The notes under the pieces are model-generated. The model was not told the DNA's origin, did no database searches, and saw only the letters and a list, made by a program, of their open reading frames with translations. Below are positions 15,437 through 25,080 of a DNA stretch of 37,863 nt, piece by piece. The stretch comes from Candidatus Aminicenantota bacterium (GTDB lineage Bacteria > Acidobacteriota > Aminicenantia > Aminicenantales > Aminicenantaceae). Each line of letters begins with the position of its first letter. Positions within the stretch are counted from its first letter, which is position 1. A program made the translations under genes and the position numbers. Location: assembly GCA_030614685.1 (NCBI GenBank), contig JAUWTO010000007.1, positions 1 to 37,863 on the forward strand, written 5' to 3'.

Positions 15437-17398
15437 ATGTCAGCGGAACTCAATCCTGATCCACCGTCTGATATCCAGAGGGATCTGGTCCTCAAGGATT
15501 TTCTGAGGGCCCTTAAGGTCAGTTTCAAGAATGCTTCCATTTATAACCTGGAACATCCCGCGTTCATCAGTTCTGTCGATAACCTGAAAAAACTCATTGA
15601 AAGCATTTTTGAGTTCCGCAGTCCCCTCTCGATCAGTTTTACACCCCAGTCCTTGTTCCTGGACGACCGATTCTGGGAAGGCGATAAAATCTACCAGGAA
15701 TTGGGCCGCCTCTTCCATTTCCGTAAGATCAAGACCATGGAGATTCGACCGGGCATCACCTATGACGAGCTGATCAATTTTGCCTCCAAGGTAACGCTGC
15801 CCCTCAAAGATTTTTTCAGAGAAGGCGGAGCTTCAGAAGTCATCAAGCAAGGGAACATCAGGCATCTCACGGTGGAGGAACTTGACTATCATCTGCTGCT
15901 CAAAGGCGAAGGTGAGGAGATCGCCGATGTCTGGTCCTATCTCATGGAGGAAGGACTGGCAGAACAGGATCCACAGAAACTTACCCAGGTCACGGAGAGC
16001 TTTGAACATGTCATCGGAAAATTCAATACCGAAGAGCTGATCAAGAACGAGGAACTTCACCGGACGTTCGCCAACTACTTCACATACCTCAAGGACTCGA
16101 GCGAAGAGCAGTACCGAAAATGCTCCACGAGCCTGGTCAAGGCCGTGGTCACGAATCGGAAGATAACCACAGATGCCAAGTTTGAAAAACTCAAGCTGCT
16201 CATATCCGACCTCCGGGAGGAAGACCTGGCCAGCACGTTGTGGGAAGAGATCATCAGCGACAACACGTTCGATTCCTTGAGTTTCAGCATCTTCTCCAAG
16301 CTGATCGAAAAAGAACGGCACCTGGAAATATCCACCTCCCTGAGGGACCTGTTCCAATCGGACGACCCGGTGAATCGGCAGCCTGAAGTGGAATCCAAGA
16401 TCAAGGCCCTGCTCTCCGGCACTTCGAGCAAATTCATCTCAGAGATATATCAGCAGACGCTCAGCAATCTACTCCATCAGATTGATTTCGACAAAAAATT
16501 GACGTTTGACCATGCCCAGCTGCGGCGGAACTGCCGGTACGTCTTCCTGAACATCATGGAAAAAGAGACGAGCACCGGAATGCTCCTCACCAGCCTCGCG
16601 CACATCCAACAGGAATGGAACGAGATCGTTCAAGATGAGGATTTTGCCTATCTGCGAGGGCTTCTGGATGTGCTCCGACAAAAGGAACAGAGCCTGGAAG
16701 CGGAGGATGCTTACAAGAAGCTGGTCCATGCGATCCAGGAGTTTTGCGAGCAGGCTCTCCTGGAGGAAAAGGTTGATCCCGAGCTGGAACACATGATCCT
16801 CAGCTTCGAGAAGAGCTCGTTCGATGTCAACACCTACCTGGAGCGCATCTTCACCGATGAGAAAATGTCCGCCCTGATCTTAAAGGCCTATTTCAAGTAT
16901 TTCACGGAATATCTTTTCTACTTCGATCTCAATTTCAAGCAGAAGGCCCCGAATCCGGCCTTCCTTGAGAAGACGATCGAAGCCCTCAAGACCATAGACA
17001 CACCGATGTCCCTGGTCACGCTCAAGTCTATATACACGATCGGGAACCAAGCATTGAAGCTCCAGGTGCTGCAGGCCATGCATTTCCTCATTGAATTCGA
17101 TGGAAAATTCGTGTCCTCTGTCCTCAGGTCCAAGGATTTGGCCCTAAAGGGAGAAGCCTTGGCCCTGCTCATGCGGTATGAGAAAACTCGTATTCAGGCC
17201 CTGAGCAAGGTGTTCAACATTCAGTCTCCATACGGGATCAAAAACGGGCTGTTGATCAGGCATATCGGCATCGTCGACAGGAAAAACCTCACTCAGGCCC
17301 GGGAATACCTGGACGGCCTCACGAAACGAAGGGGTTTCTGGAACAGGCGCTTAAGGGGGGAAGCGGCCCGGGTATTGGAGAAGTGGGATGCTCGATAA
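15437..17398 (+). CDS. Uncharacterised 653-aa alpha-helical (HEAT-like?) protein
   Basis: Long helical ORF; N-terminal domain resembles that of the downstream HD-GYP protein; no catalytic motif recognised. Confidence 0.75.
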   Translation: MSAELNPDPPSDIQRDLVLKDFLRALKVSFKNASIYNLEHPAFISSVDNLKKLIESIFEFRSPLSISFTPQSLFLDDRFWEGDKIYQELGRLFHFRKIKTMEIRPGITYDELINFASKVTLPLKDFFREGGASEVIKQGNIRHLTVEELDYHLLLKGEGEEIADVWSYLMEEGLAEQDPQKLTQVTESFEHVIGKFNTEELIKNEELHRTFANYFTYLKDSSEEQYRKCSTSLVKAVVTNRKITTDAKFEKLKLLISDLREEDLASTLWEEIISDNTFDSLSFSIFSKLIEKERHLEISTSLRDLFQSDDPVNRQPEVESKIKALLSGTSSKFISEIYQQTLSNLLHQIDFDKKLTFDHAQLRRNCRYVFLNIMEKETSTGMLLTSLAHIQQEWNEIVQDEDFAYLRGLLDVLRQKEQSLEAEDAYKKLVHAIQEFCEQALLEEKVDPELEHMILSFEKSSFDVNTYLERIFTDEKMSALILKAYFKYFTEYLFYFDLNFKQKAPNPAFLEKTIEALKTIDTPMSLVTLKSIYTIGNQALKLQVLQAMHFLIEFDGKFVSSVLRSKDLALKGEALALLMRYEKTRIQALSKVFNIQSPYGIKNGLLIRHIGIVDRKNLTQAREYLDGLTKRRGFWNRRLRGEAARVLEKWDAR

Positions 17399-18713
17399 GA
17401 TCAAGACCTCACTTTTCTATTTCATGAACGCGATCCAGGCCGGCAAGCTGTATACGGAGGAGCATCCCAAGTTCCAGGAATTCTCCACCCGATTTTTTAC
17501 CAGCCTGGATGAGATCCTCACATCCCGCAAGGAGCTGATCATCGGGATCGTGGATCACGAGCTGGCCTGGGAAGACCAGATATTCTTCGACCTGAGTCGC
17601 GGATTGCGGGGACTGATCAATTTCCTGGAGGAGAGCGGCATTCAGCGCATTGTGTTCCAACGGGGATTGCGGGATGAGGAGCTCCGAAGCTTCATCGCAT
17701 TCCTGGCGCGGACCAAACGGCTGAAAGAGATTGACCATGACGAATACTTCTCTCTGCATGGGATCCAGAACATCCGGGCCGGACGGCTCAAGTCTCTGGT
17801 TGAGGTCAAAGGCCAGGCCGAAGAGATGGTCAAGCAGTATGAGGGCTCTCTCGAGTCAGTCGCCAGCTCCATGAACCAGGTCCTCAACGAAGAGGAGATC
17901 GATTACCTGGACCTGAGATTCAACATCCTGAATGTCATGGAAAACTTCATGGGACGACACCAGGAGCTTCTCAACCTGGTCACCGTCAAAAATCGCGACC
18001 TGACCACGTTCGTTCACCTCCTAAATGTTTCGCTCCTCTCGATGTTCGTGGCATCGAAACTGGGATTCGGAAAGGACGACGTGCTGGATATCGGGATCGC
18101 AGCCCTCTATCATGACATCGGCAAGCTGTCCATCTCTCTCAAGATTCTGCAAAAAAAGGGCAAACTAGCCGATCAGGAATTCACCCACATGAAAGACCAC
18201 ACGCTGCTGGGCACCAAGATTCTATACCAATACAAGGAAACTCTGGGCATCATGCCCATCGTCACCGCCTTCGAACATCACCTGAGATACGATCTCAAAG
18301 GCTATCCCAAAGTCGCCTACCCCCAGAAACCCCACATAGCCTCCCTGATCATCTCGATGTGCGACGTCTATGATGCGCTGGCTCAGAAGCGAACCTATAA
18401 AAAGGACTACCCCCCAGATAAAATCTATGAGCTGATGATCAAGGAAAAGGGCAAGCTCTTCGATCCGCAGCTCTTGGAAAGGTTTTTCCAGTTCATTGGA
18501 GTCTGGCCGGTGGGGACCCTGGTCACACTTTCCGACCGCAGCGTAGCCGTCGTCAGAGAGACCAATGAACAGGCGATCTTTAGCCCCCTCGTCGAGGTCC
18601 TTTCCCCCAAGAAGAAACAGGGGCGCGTTAACCTGAAAGAAAGCGAGGACCTGAAAATCTCCAAAGCCCTGAATCCTCTCGGTTCCGGGAATAAATATCT
18701 GAAGATGATCTAG
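17388..18713 (+). CDS. HD-GYP domain protein (candidate cyclic-di-GMP phosphodiesterase) with novel N-terminal domain
   Basis: GIAALYHDIGKLSISLKIL, TAFEHHLRYDLKGYPK, ISMCDVYDALAQKRTYKK, FDPQLLERFFQFIGVWPVGTLV. Overlaps upstream ORF by 11 bp. Confidence 0.92.
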   Translation: MLDKIKTSLFYFMNAIQAGKLYTEEHPKFQEFSTRFFTSLDEILTSRKELIIGIVDHELAWEDQIFFDLSRGLRGLINFLEESGIQRIVFQRGLRDEELRSFIAFLARTKRLKEIDHDEYFSLHGIQNIRAGRLKSLVEVKGQAEEMVKQYEGSLESVASSMNQVLNEEEIDYLDLRFNILNVMENFMGRHQELLNLVTVKNRDLTTFVHLLNVSLLSMFVASKLGFGKDDVLDIGIAALYHDIGKLSISLKILQKKGKLADQEFTHMKDHTLLGTKILYQYKETLGIMPIVTAFEHHLRYDLKGYPKVAYPQKPHIASLIISMCDVYDALAQKRTYKKDYPPDKIYELMIKEKGKLFDPQLLERFFQFIGVWPVGTLVTLSDRSVAVVRETNEQAIFSPLVEVLSPKKKQGRVNLKESEDLKISKALNPLGSGNKYLKMI

Positions 18714-18715
18714 TC

Positions 18716-18793
18716 ATGAGACATCTTCTCATCGTATGCCTTTTAAGTGTTTCCCTCCTCAGTCTGAACTGTGCTTCTGAAGCACACTCCTGA
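18716..18793 (+). pseudogene. Truncated lipoprotein signal-peptide ORF (25 aa)
   Basis: MRHLLIVCLLSVSLLSLNCASEAHS* : lipobox-like LSLNC and immediate stop. Confidence 0.4.
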
Positions 18794-18939
18794 AGTGGCG
18801 ATGAGGCGTTGACCCTGGTCCGGTCTCCGGGCTGGTGAGAAAGCTTCCCGCGCCCGATCTACGCCTCCCCGGGATGGTCATTCCTTTTCCCGGCCCGGAT
18901 GTGATACACTAGGACGAACATCCCAGTAGAGAGTACAGA

Positions 18940-19899
18940 ATGACACGAATCGACCTGGTCACCGGAGGGGCCGGATTCATCGGCTCCAACCTCGTTCACC
19001 GCCTAGTTCAGGAAGGCCGGAGCGTCCGCGTCCTGGATAACTTTTCCACGGGCCGACAGGAAAACCTGGCCTCGATCCTCTCTGATATCGAGCTGATCGA
19101 GGGCGACATCCGCGAGCCGTCCACCCTGCAGAGATGCACGCAGGGCGTGGACACGGTGTTCCACCTGGCCGCCATCCCTTCTGTCCCCCGCTCCATTGAG
19201 GATCCCCGGCAGAGCAACGATAACAATATTTCGGGGACGCTGAATGTTCTCATCGCTGCACGAGACAATCGTATCCGGCGGCTGATCTTTGCCAGCTCCT
19301 CATCCGTGTACGGCGACACGCCGTTGCTGCCCAAGCATGAGAACATGACCCCAGCCCTGCTTTCCCCCTATGCCCTGAACAAACTGGCAGGGGAACACTA
19401 CTGCAGGCTCTTTTCCGCACTCTACGGACTGGAATCCGTCTCGCTGCGGTATTTTAATGTCTTCGGCCCCAGGCAGAATCCGGAGTCCGAGTATGCCGCG
19501 GTCATCCCCAAGTTCATCTCCGCAGCCCTCCAGGAGGTCCCTCCGGTCATCTACGGAGACGGGGAGCAGACCCGGGACTTCACCTTCATCGAGAACGTGG
19601 TAAACGCCAATCTTCTGGCCGCAAGGGCTGCACGCTGCTCAGGCGAGGTGCTGAACATTGCCACCGGGGAACGCATAAGCCTCAATCAGCTGGCGTCACA
19701 CCTGGCGAACATCACCGGGAATCGGATTTCTCCTCAGTACGCGAAAGCCAGGATCGGCGATGTGCGCCACTCTCTGGCAGATATCACCCTGGCACGATCG
19801 TTTCTGGGTTATGATCCATCCGTCGACCTGAAGACCGGTCTTCAGAAGACCCTTGAGTGGTTTCAGGACACAGGGGAGAAGCAGGCCGCACAGCTTTAG
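18940..19899 (+). CDS. NAD-dependent epimerase/dehydratase (UDP-glucose 4-epimerase-like, extended SDR)
   Basis: VTGGAGFIGSNLVHRLVQEG, FASSSSVYGD, SPYALNKLAGEHY, RYFNVFGPRQ. Confidence 0.93.
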   Translation: MTRIDLVTGGAGFIGSNLVHRLVQEGRSVRVLDNFSTGRQENLASILSDIELIEGDIREPSTLQRCTQGVDTVFHLAAIPSVPRSIEDPRQSNDNNISGTLNVLIAARDNRIRRLIFASSSSVYGDTPLLPKHENMTPALLSPYALNKLAGEHYCRLFSALYGLESVSLRYFNVFGPRQNPESEYAAVIPKFISAALQEVPPVIYGDGEQTRDFTFIENVVNANLLAARAARCSGEVLNIATGERISLNQLASHLANITGNRISPQYAKARIGDVRHSLADITLARSFLGYDPSVDLKTGLQKTLEWFQDTGEKQAAQL

Positions 19900-19911
19900 G
19901 TAGAACCCGCA

Positions 19912-20616
19912 TTATTCGAGGATCGAAAGGAGCTCCACTTCAAACACCAGGGTGGCGTTCGGGCTGATCTGTGTCCCCCGACCGACTGCCCCATATCCGA
20001 GCTCCGGAGGCAGCCAGAGCTTCCATTTGGAACCCACACTCATCAGCTGCAGGGCCTCGGTCCAGCCCGAGATAACCCTGTTGACAGCAAAGATGGTCGG
20101 ATTCCCGCCCGTGTAGGAGTTGTCGAATTCTGTCCCATCCAGGAAGCTGCCGATGTAGTGAACCGACACACGATCAGTTGGCTTGGGTTTTGGTCCGTTC
20201 CCCTCCCGCATGATCAGGTACTGTAAGCCGCTGGGCAGGGTGACGACGCCTTCATGGGTCTTGTTTTCCACTAAGAACACCTCTCCTTCCGCCCTGTTCA
20301 CCTCTCCCTGCGCAGCCCGTTCATCTGCAAACCGCTCCTGCAGCTGTACTTGGAAGGCTGCCATGGCCTGCTGCCTCTCGGTCTGGTCGAGCAAGGGTTG
20401 ATTCTCCATGAGCACATCTTCTATGCCCTGGTAGAGAGCATCCAGATTGAATCGGGCTTCCTGCTGCTGCAGGTTCCTGCCGACCTCGTATCCGACGGAA
20501 TAGCTGTAAAGGTCCTGCACGGTCTCGAGATCTGCTTTTTGCAGGGTTTTCCTGCCGCAACCACTCAATACCAGCATCCCGGTTATCACGATTATGAGTT
20601 TCTTTTTACTGTTCAC
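19912..20616 (-). CDS. FKBP-type peptidyl-prolyl cis-trans isomerase lipoprotein (FkpA/Mip-like)
   Basis: Lipobox LVLSGC; C-terminal DRVSVHYIGSFLDGTEFDNSY...WTEALQLMSVGSKWKLWLPPELGYG. Confidence 0.93.
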   Translation of the reverse strand: MNSKKKLIIVITGMLVLSGCGRKTLQKADLETVQDLYSYSVGYEVGRNLQQQEARFNLDALYQGIEDVLMENQPLLDQTERQQAMAAFQVQLQERFADERAAQGEVNRAEGEVFLVENKTHEGVVTLPSGLQYLIMREGNGPKPKPTDRVSVHYIGSFLDGTEFDNSYTGGNPTIFAVNRVISGWTEALQLMSVGSKWKLWLPPELGYGAVGRGTQISPNATLVFEVELLSILE

Positions 20617-20810
20617 TGGCCTCTCTCCCCGTACATGGATTATCTAAGGCATTATGCCATAATTTCCCATGGAACAACAAGACATCAAGTGACAGAGCCG
20701 CCATTACAAGACCTGTAAGTCTATCCTCTGAATCTGATTTGTCAAGACGCAAAGCCCTTGTCATTTTCCCCCTGTTGGAATAGGATAGACAAAAATTACA
20801 GGAGTGCCCG

Positions 20811-21281
20811 ATGAAGAGAAGAGAAGCTCTTGTGGCTCTCGGCTGTGTATCCTTGGCCGGCGCCGGTCTTTTTCCGGCATGCCAAGAAAGGAGTCCCTCC
20901 GTGAAAAAAGAGATCAAGACTGAAAACGCTCCCCTGGCCCTCGGCCCCTATTCCCAGGCCATTGAAGCCAATGGTATGGTGTTCGCCTCCGGTCAGATCG
21001 CCATAGATCCGGCCAAAGGAGAGCTGGATGCCACTCTCAACGTGGAGTTGCAGGCCCGGCAGGTTCTCACCAACCTCAAGGCAGTCCTGGAGGCTGCCGG
21101 AAGCTCCATGGCAAAGGTGGTGAAATGCACGGTTTTCCTGCAGGACATGAATGATTATGCCGCTGTTAACGCGGTGTACGGCGAGTTCTTTCCAGCCCCC
21201 TACCCTGCCCGGGCCGCCGTCGAAGTGTCGCGCCTGCCCAAAGACGCCAGGGTCGAGATCGAGGCCATTGCGATCAAGTAA
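20811..21281 (+). CDS. RidA/YjgF-family protein with N-terminal export (lipoprotein-like) signal
   Basis: MKRREALVALGCVSLAGAGLFPACQ signal/lipobox-like leader, then ENAPLALGPYSQAIEANGMVFASGQIAIDP...YPARAAVEVSRLPKDARVEIEAIAIK. Confidence 0.9.
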   Translation: MKRREALVALGCVSLAGAGLFPACQERSPSVKKEIKTENAPLALGPYSQAIEANGMVFASGQIAIDPAKGELDATLNVELQARQVLTNLKAVLEAAGSSMAKVVKCTVFLQDMNDYAAVNAVYGEFFPAPYPARAAVEVSRLPKDARVEIEAIAIK

Positions 21282-21355
21282 AGCCTCCAGACAAACTCCA
21301 TCAAACCCTGGCAGAGCCCTTGCTCTGAGGCAGGATCCAGCATCGCATTCATTTC

Positions 21356-21574
21356 ATGCCAATCTATGAATTCAAGTGCCAGCGATGTGAGACTCGATTC
21401 GAAGCCCTCGTTTCGCTCGGAAGTGAACAGGGCATCACCTGCGAGGATTGCGGCAGCTCTGATATCCATAAGTGTATCTCAAGCTTCGGAATTGGAGGAG
21501 GAGGCAGCCGGATCAAAGCAGACTCGGCCGATTGTGCTTCCTGTACGTCGGGTTCCTGTGCCACCTGCCGCTGA
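21356..21574 (+). CDS. FmdB-family zinc-ribbon protein
   Basis: MPIYEFKCQRCETRFEALVSLGSEQGITCEDCGSSDI with paired CxxC motifs; Cys/Gly-rich tail. Confidence 0.88.
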   Translation: MPIYEFKCQRCETRFEALVSLGSEQGITCEDCGSSDIHKCISSFGIGGGGSRIKADSADCASCTSGSCATCR

Positions 21575-21610
21575 AAGCCACGGCTGCGGTTTCCGGTTTC
21601 TGTATTAGAA

Positions 21611-22906
21611 TCAATAGAAGAAGCGGCCCTTTCCTGTGTGTTCGACCCGGATGCTTTCCTCTTGGAGAAGTGTTTGAGAATACACGGAATTCAGCATCTT
21701 GCCCTGTTTTTCCCAGACGAAATTCTCTCTGACGTTGCGCAGTGCCGCCCGCCCCATCCTACGCCTCATGTCCGAGGAGTCAGCAAGCGCGTCCAGGGCT
21801 TCTTTCAGGTCTCCGATGATCTGCCGGGGATCCTCCCACCGGATCTGGATTCCCCATCCTTCCTCGACAAAAATATGCGCTCCGCTCCCCTGGAAGGTCA
21901 CGACCGGCACTCCTGCCGCCATAGCATCCACACAGAGTGAGGCGGTGTGTGCGTCAAAATCAGGAGCGATGAACACGTCGGCCTGGGCCAGCTTTTCCTG
22001 AAGATCGCTGCGTGGTATCCAGTCCCACAGCTCTATGCGGGAACCGAGGGACAGCTCTCGCATGAGCCGCCCGATACGCTCGTCCTGCCATCCCCGGCCG
22101 ACAACGGCCAGTTCGGCGTTTCTGTGCTCCCGCGAGAATTCAAAAAAAGCCTGGAGGAGCATGAGGTATCCGTCCGCAAAACGGAAGTCTCCCGCGGCCA
22201 GCACCGAAAATTCACCACGTGATTCAGAAAGAGAGGCGGCTTTGACCATCCGGCTCTTGGAAATCCCCCCGATCGGAAACAAGAAGAATTTATCTCGGGC
22301 CCCAGAGGGGAAGTTGCTCACGACCTCTGGAGCGCTGTCACTGAGGAGCACCACTCCGTCCTTCGGGTACCGGCGATGCCGCACTCCGGTAGTCTGCAGG
22401 ATCCGGCTTATACCCCCTCCCAGACGATCGGGAAGGGAGCGCCGTGCTCCCGCGCCGTTCCGAGGCGGCTTGATCTCAGAGGTCACCGGGCCCCACAGGC
22501 TCGGGATCGGTAGAGCTGAGCTCAACAGGGGCGGTATGGAGGGGAAACCGGGCGACAGGTGATGCACAGCATCAAACGCCTTCTCTTTATGAAGGACCCG
22601 GGCCGTCTGGAAGGCGCGTCTTTCCCATAGATAAAAAGGGACATCATCAGCGCCCTTATGTCCCTGGAACCTGCTCAGCCAATTCTGAGGCGGATCCACA
22701 AAATGGAAGTTGACCTGAGGGAGTGCCCCCTGGCTCAAGGACTCCAGGATGTCCTCATGATTACCGCTCTGTGTGAGTACAGATACATTGCAGAATCGGC
22801 TCAGCTGATCCACCAGGTTCCAACTGTCGGTCCCCCACGACCGGAAGGAACCCCTGGATTCGACAGGGCTGATATCATAAGCAGTGACAAGTACACGCAG
22901 CGGCAT
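21611..22906 (-). CDS. GT4-type glycosyltransferase
   Basis: C-terminal GT-B signature region: VFIAPDFDAHTASLCVDAMAAGVPVVTFQGSGAHIFVEEGWGIQI; ELAVVGRGWQDERIGRLM. Confidence 0.8.
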   Translation of the reverse strand: MPLRVLVTAYDISPVESRGSFRSWGTDSWNLVDQLSRFCNVSVLTQSGNHEDILESLSQGALPQVNFHFVDPPQNWLSRFQGHKGADDVPFYLWERRAFQTARVLHKEKAFDAVHHLSPGFPSIPPLLSSALPIPSLWGPVTSEIKPPRNGAGARRSLPDRLGGGISRILQTTGVRHRRYPKDGVVLLSDSAPEVVSNFPSGARDKFFLFPIGGISKSRMVKAASLSESRGEFSVLAAGDFRFADGYLMLLQAFFEFSREHRNAELAVVGRGWQDERIGRLMRELSLGSRIELWDWIPRSDLQEKLAQADVFIAPDFDAHTASLCVDAMAAGVPVVTFQGSGAHIFVEEGWGIQIRWEDPRQIIGDLKEALDALADSSDMRRRMGRAALRNVRENFVWEKQGKMLNSVYSQTLLQEESIRVEHTGKGRFFY

Positions 22907-23050
22907 CCAAGACTCCTCGATCCATTATTATTCTATTATATACTCTCGTTCCTCGTTGGGGAAGGCAATCGCCTCTGGGGGGGATTTGGACGGTGATATC
23001 GCCATCACCGGGGTCACCTTTATGGGGGGCCCGCTCCTCCCGGACATGCC

Positions 23051-25075
23051 TTGACAATCACTCTCCGAAGTCATATACAGGAAGCGGCAATGGTTGCAGA
23101 CTGGCGTATCGGGATCGACACAGGCGGCACTTTCACGGACTTCGTCTTCTATCACGGAGGACGGATCTCCATCCATAAAGTCCCCTCCACTCCGGATAAT
23201 CCGGCAGAAGCCATCCTGTCCGGTCTGCGCGAACAGATCGGGCTGGAGGCCCAGCCATTTATCGTCCACGGGACCACGGTCGCCACCAATGCGCTCCTGG
23301 AGCGGAAGGGAGGCCGGATCGCGCTGATCACGACTGCTGGATTCGAGGATGTGATATTCATTGCGCGCCAGACACGCCGAGATCTCTACCGGCTGACCGG
23401 AGAAACCCGGAACCCTCTCTTGCCGCGCTCTCTCTGTTTCGGGATACACGAACGGGTTGCCCCAGGAGGCAAGAAAGAGGTCCGTGTATCCGCAGCTGAG
23501 CTCAAGGACCTGATCCAGCGTCTAAAGCAGCGCAGGGTCGAGGCGGTAGCCGTCTGTCTCATTCATTCCTACGCGGATCCCTCCAACGAAGACCACGTGG
23601 CTCTGGCTCTGCAGGAAGCCGGCTTTCCGATCTCTGTTTCCAGCCGCATCCTCCCGGAATACCGGGAATATGAACGAACCACGGTGACGGCGGTCAATGC
23701 CTACCTCATTCCCGTGATCAGCCGCTATTTGGGCCAACTTGAGGGGGACTTGAACCGGGCCGATCTCCGTATCATGCAGTCCAATGAGGGCTACATCTCT
23801 CCGGCTGTGGCCAAGACCGAACCTATCCGGACAGCGCTCTCTGGCCCGGCAGGCGGCGTGGTCGCAGCCTTTCACGTGGCCAAGGCCGCCGGATATCCCA
23901 GCGTCATCACATTTGACATGGGAGGGACCTCTTCAGATGTCTCGCTGGTACCTGGCCGCATCCAGCGTTCGAATCACAGTACCATTGGCGAATTCCCCAT
24001 ACGGCTCCCTATGATCGACATCAATACGGTCGGAGCGGGAGGTGGTTCCATTGCCTATGTGGACAGAGGCGGGGCTCTGCGGGTGGGGCCACAGAGCGCA
24101 GGGGCCCGGCCCGGCCCGGCCTGTTATGGCTCGGGGACCCAGGCGACTGTCACTGATGCCAATCTGGTGCTGGGACGCCTGACTCCTGAATATTTCCTGG
24201 GTGGCAGCATGACGCTGGTTCCCGAGCGCAGCCATACAGCAGTGGAACGCCTTGCCAAGCAGATCGGAAAATCGGTCAAAGACACCGCAGCTGGGGTCAT
24301 CGCTGTGGCCAATGCCAACATGGAAAAAGCTATCCGGGTTATCTCCATCGAACGGGGCATAGATCCCCGGCGCTTCGCCCTGGTGTCTTTCGGGGGCGCG
24401 GGCGGGATGCATGCTGCGGAGATCGCATCAGACCTGAACATCGAGACCATCCTCATCCCCAAAAATGCCGGGGTACTCTCCGCATTCGGGCTGCTGTTGG
24501 CAGACTCCATAAAAGATCATTCCCTTTCAATGCTGCAGCTCGCCCACAGGGCCTCCAGGTCTGAACTCGAGAAGAGGTTCGGCCGTCTGGAATGCACAGG
24601 CCGTAAAAAAATGAGGGCCGAAGGATTTGCCGACCCGCAGATTGCGGTGCACAGGGCTATCGACCTCCGTTATCTGGGTCAATCTCACGAAATATCGCTT
24701 CCCTATCGCGGATTTGACTCATTTGTCACGGATTTCCATAAGGCGCACAAGAGACTCTATGCCTACCACCATCCCCAACAGCCTGTGGAGATCGTGAACC
24801 TTCGAGTTAAAACCGTTGGGAAAAGCCGGAGGATCAGACTCCTGCGCCATCCCCTGGCCGGTAAGGATTCGACAGCCGCCTTCCTGCGCACACAAAACCT
24901 GGTATTCGCGCAAAAAAATCATCAGGCTGCGGTTTTCGATCGGGCACTCCTGAGGCCCGGCAATGAGATCCCGGGCCCGGCTCTGGTGGTGGACCGCGAG
25001 TCGACGACGATGCTCCCACCCGGCTTGGATCTTAAGGTGGACCACTACCTCAATCTGATCATAAAGAGGAACTGA
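23051..25075 (+). CDS. hyuA: Hydantoinase A / 5-oxoprolinase-type subunit (HyuA)
   Basis: RIGIDTGGTFTDFVFY, HGTTVATNALLERKG, GPAGGVVAA, FDMGGTSSDVSLV. Real start more likely ATG 23090 with SD AGGAAG. Confidence 0.92.
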   Translation: MTITLRSHIQEAAMVADWRIGIDTGGTFTDFVFYHGGRISIHKVPSTPDNPAEAILSGLREQIGLEAQPFIVHGTTVATNALLERKGGRIALITTAGFEDVIFIARQTRRDLYRLTGETRNPLLPRSLCFGIHERVAPGGKKEVRVSAAELKDLIQRLKQRRVEAVAVCLIHSYADPSNEDHVALALQEAGFPISVSSRILPEYREYERTTVTAVNAYLIPVISRYLGQLEGDLNRADLRIMQSNEGYISPAVAKTEPIRTALSGPAGGVVAAFHVAKAAGYPSVITFDMGGTSSDVSLVPGRIQRSNHSTIGEFPIRLPMIDINTVGAGGGSIAYVDRGGALRVGPQSAGARPGPACYGSGTQATVTDANLVLGRLTPEYFLGGSMTLVPERSHTAVERLAKQIGKSVKDTAAGVIAVANANMEKAIRVISIERGIDPRRFALVSFGGAGGMHAAEIASDLNIETILIPKNAGVLSAFGLLLADSIKDHSLSMLQLAHRASRSELEKRFGRLECTGRKKMRAEGFADPQIAVHRAIDLRYLGQSHEISLPYRGFDSFVTDFHKAHKRLYAYHHPQQPVEIVNLRVKTVGKSRRIRLLRHPLAGKDSTAAFLRTQNLVFAQKNHQAAVFDRALLRPGNEIPGPALVVDRESTTMLPPGLDLKVDHYLNLIIKRN

Positions 25076-25080
25076 CAGGC

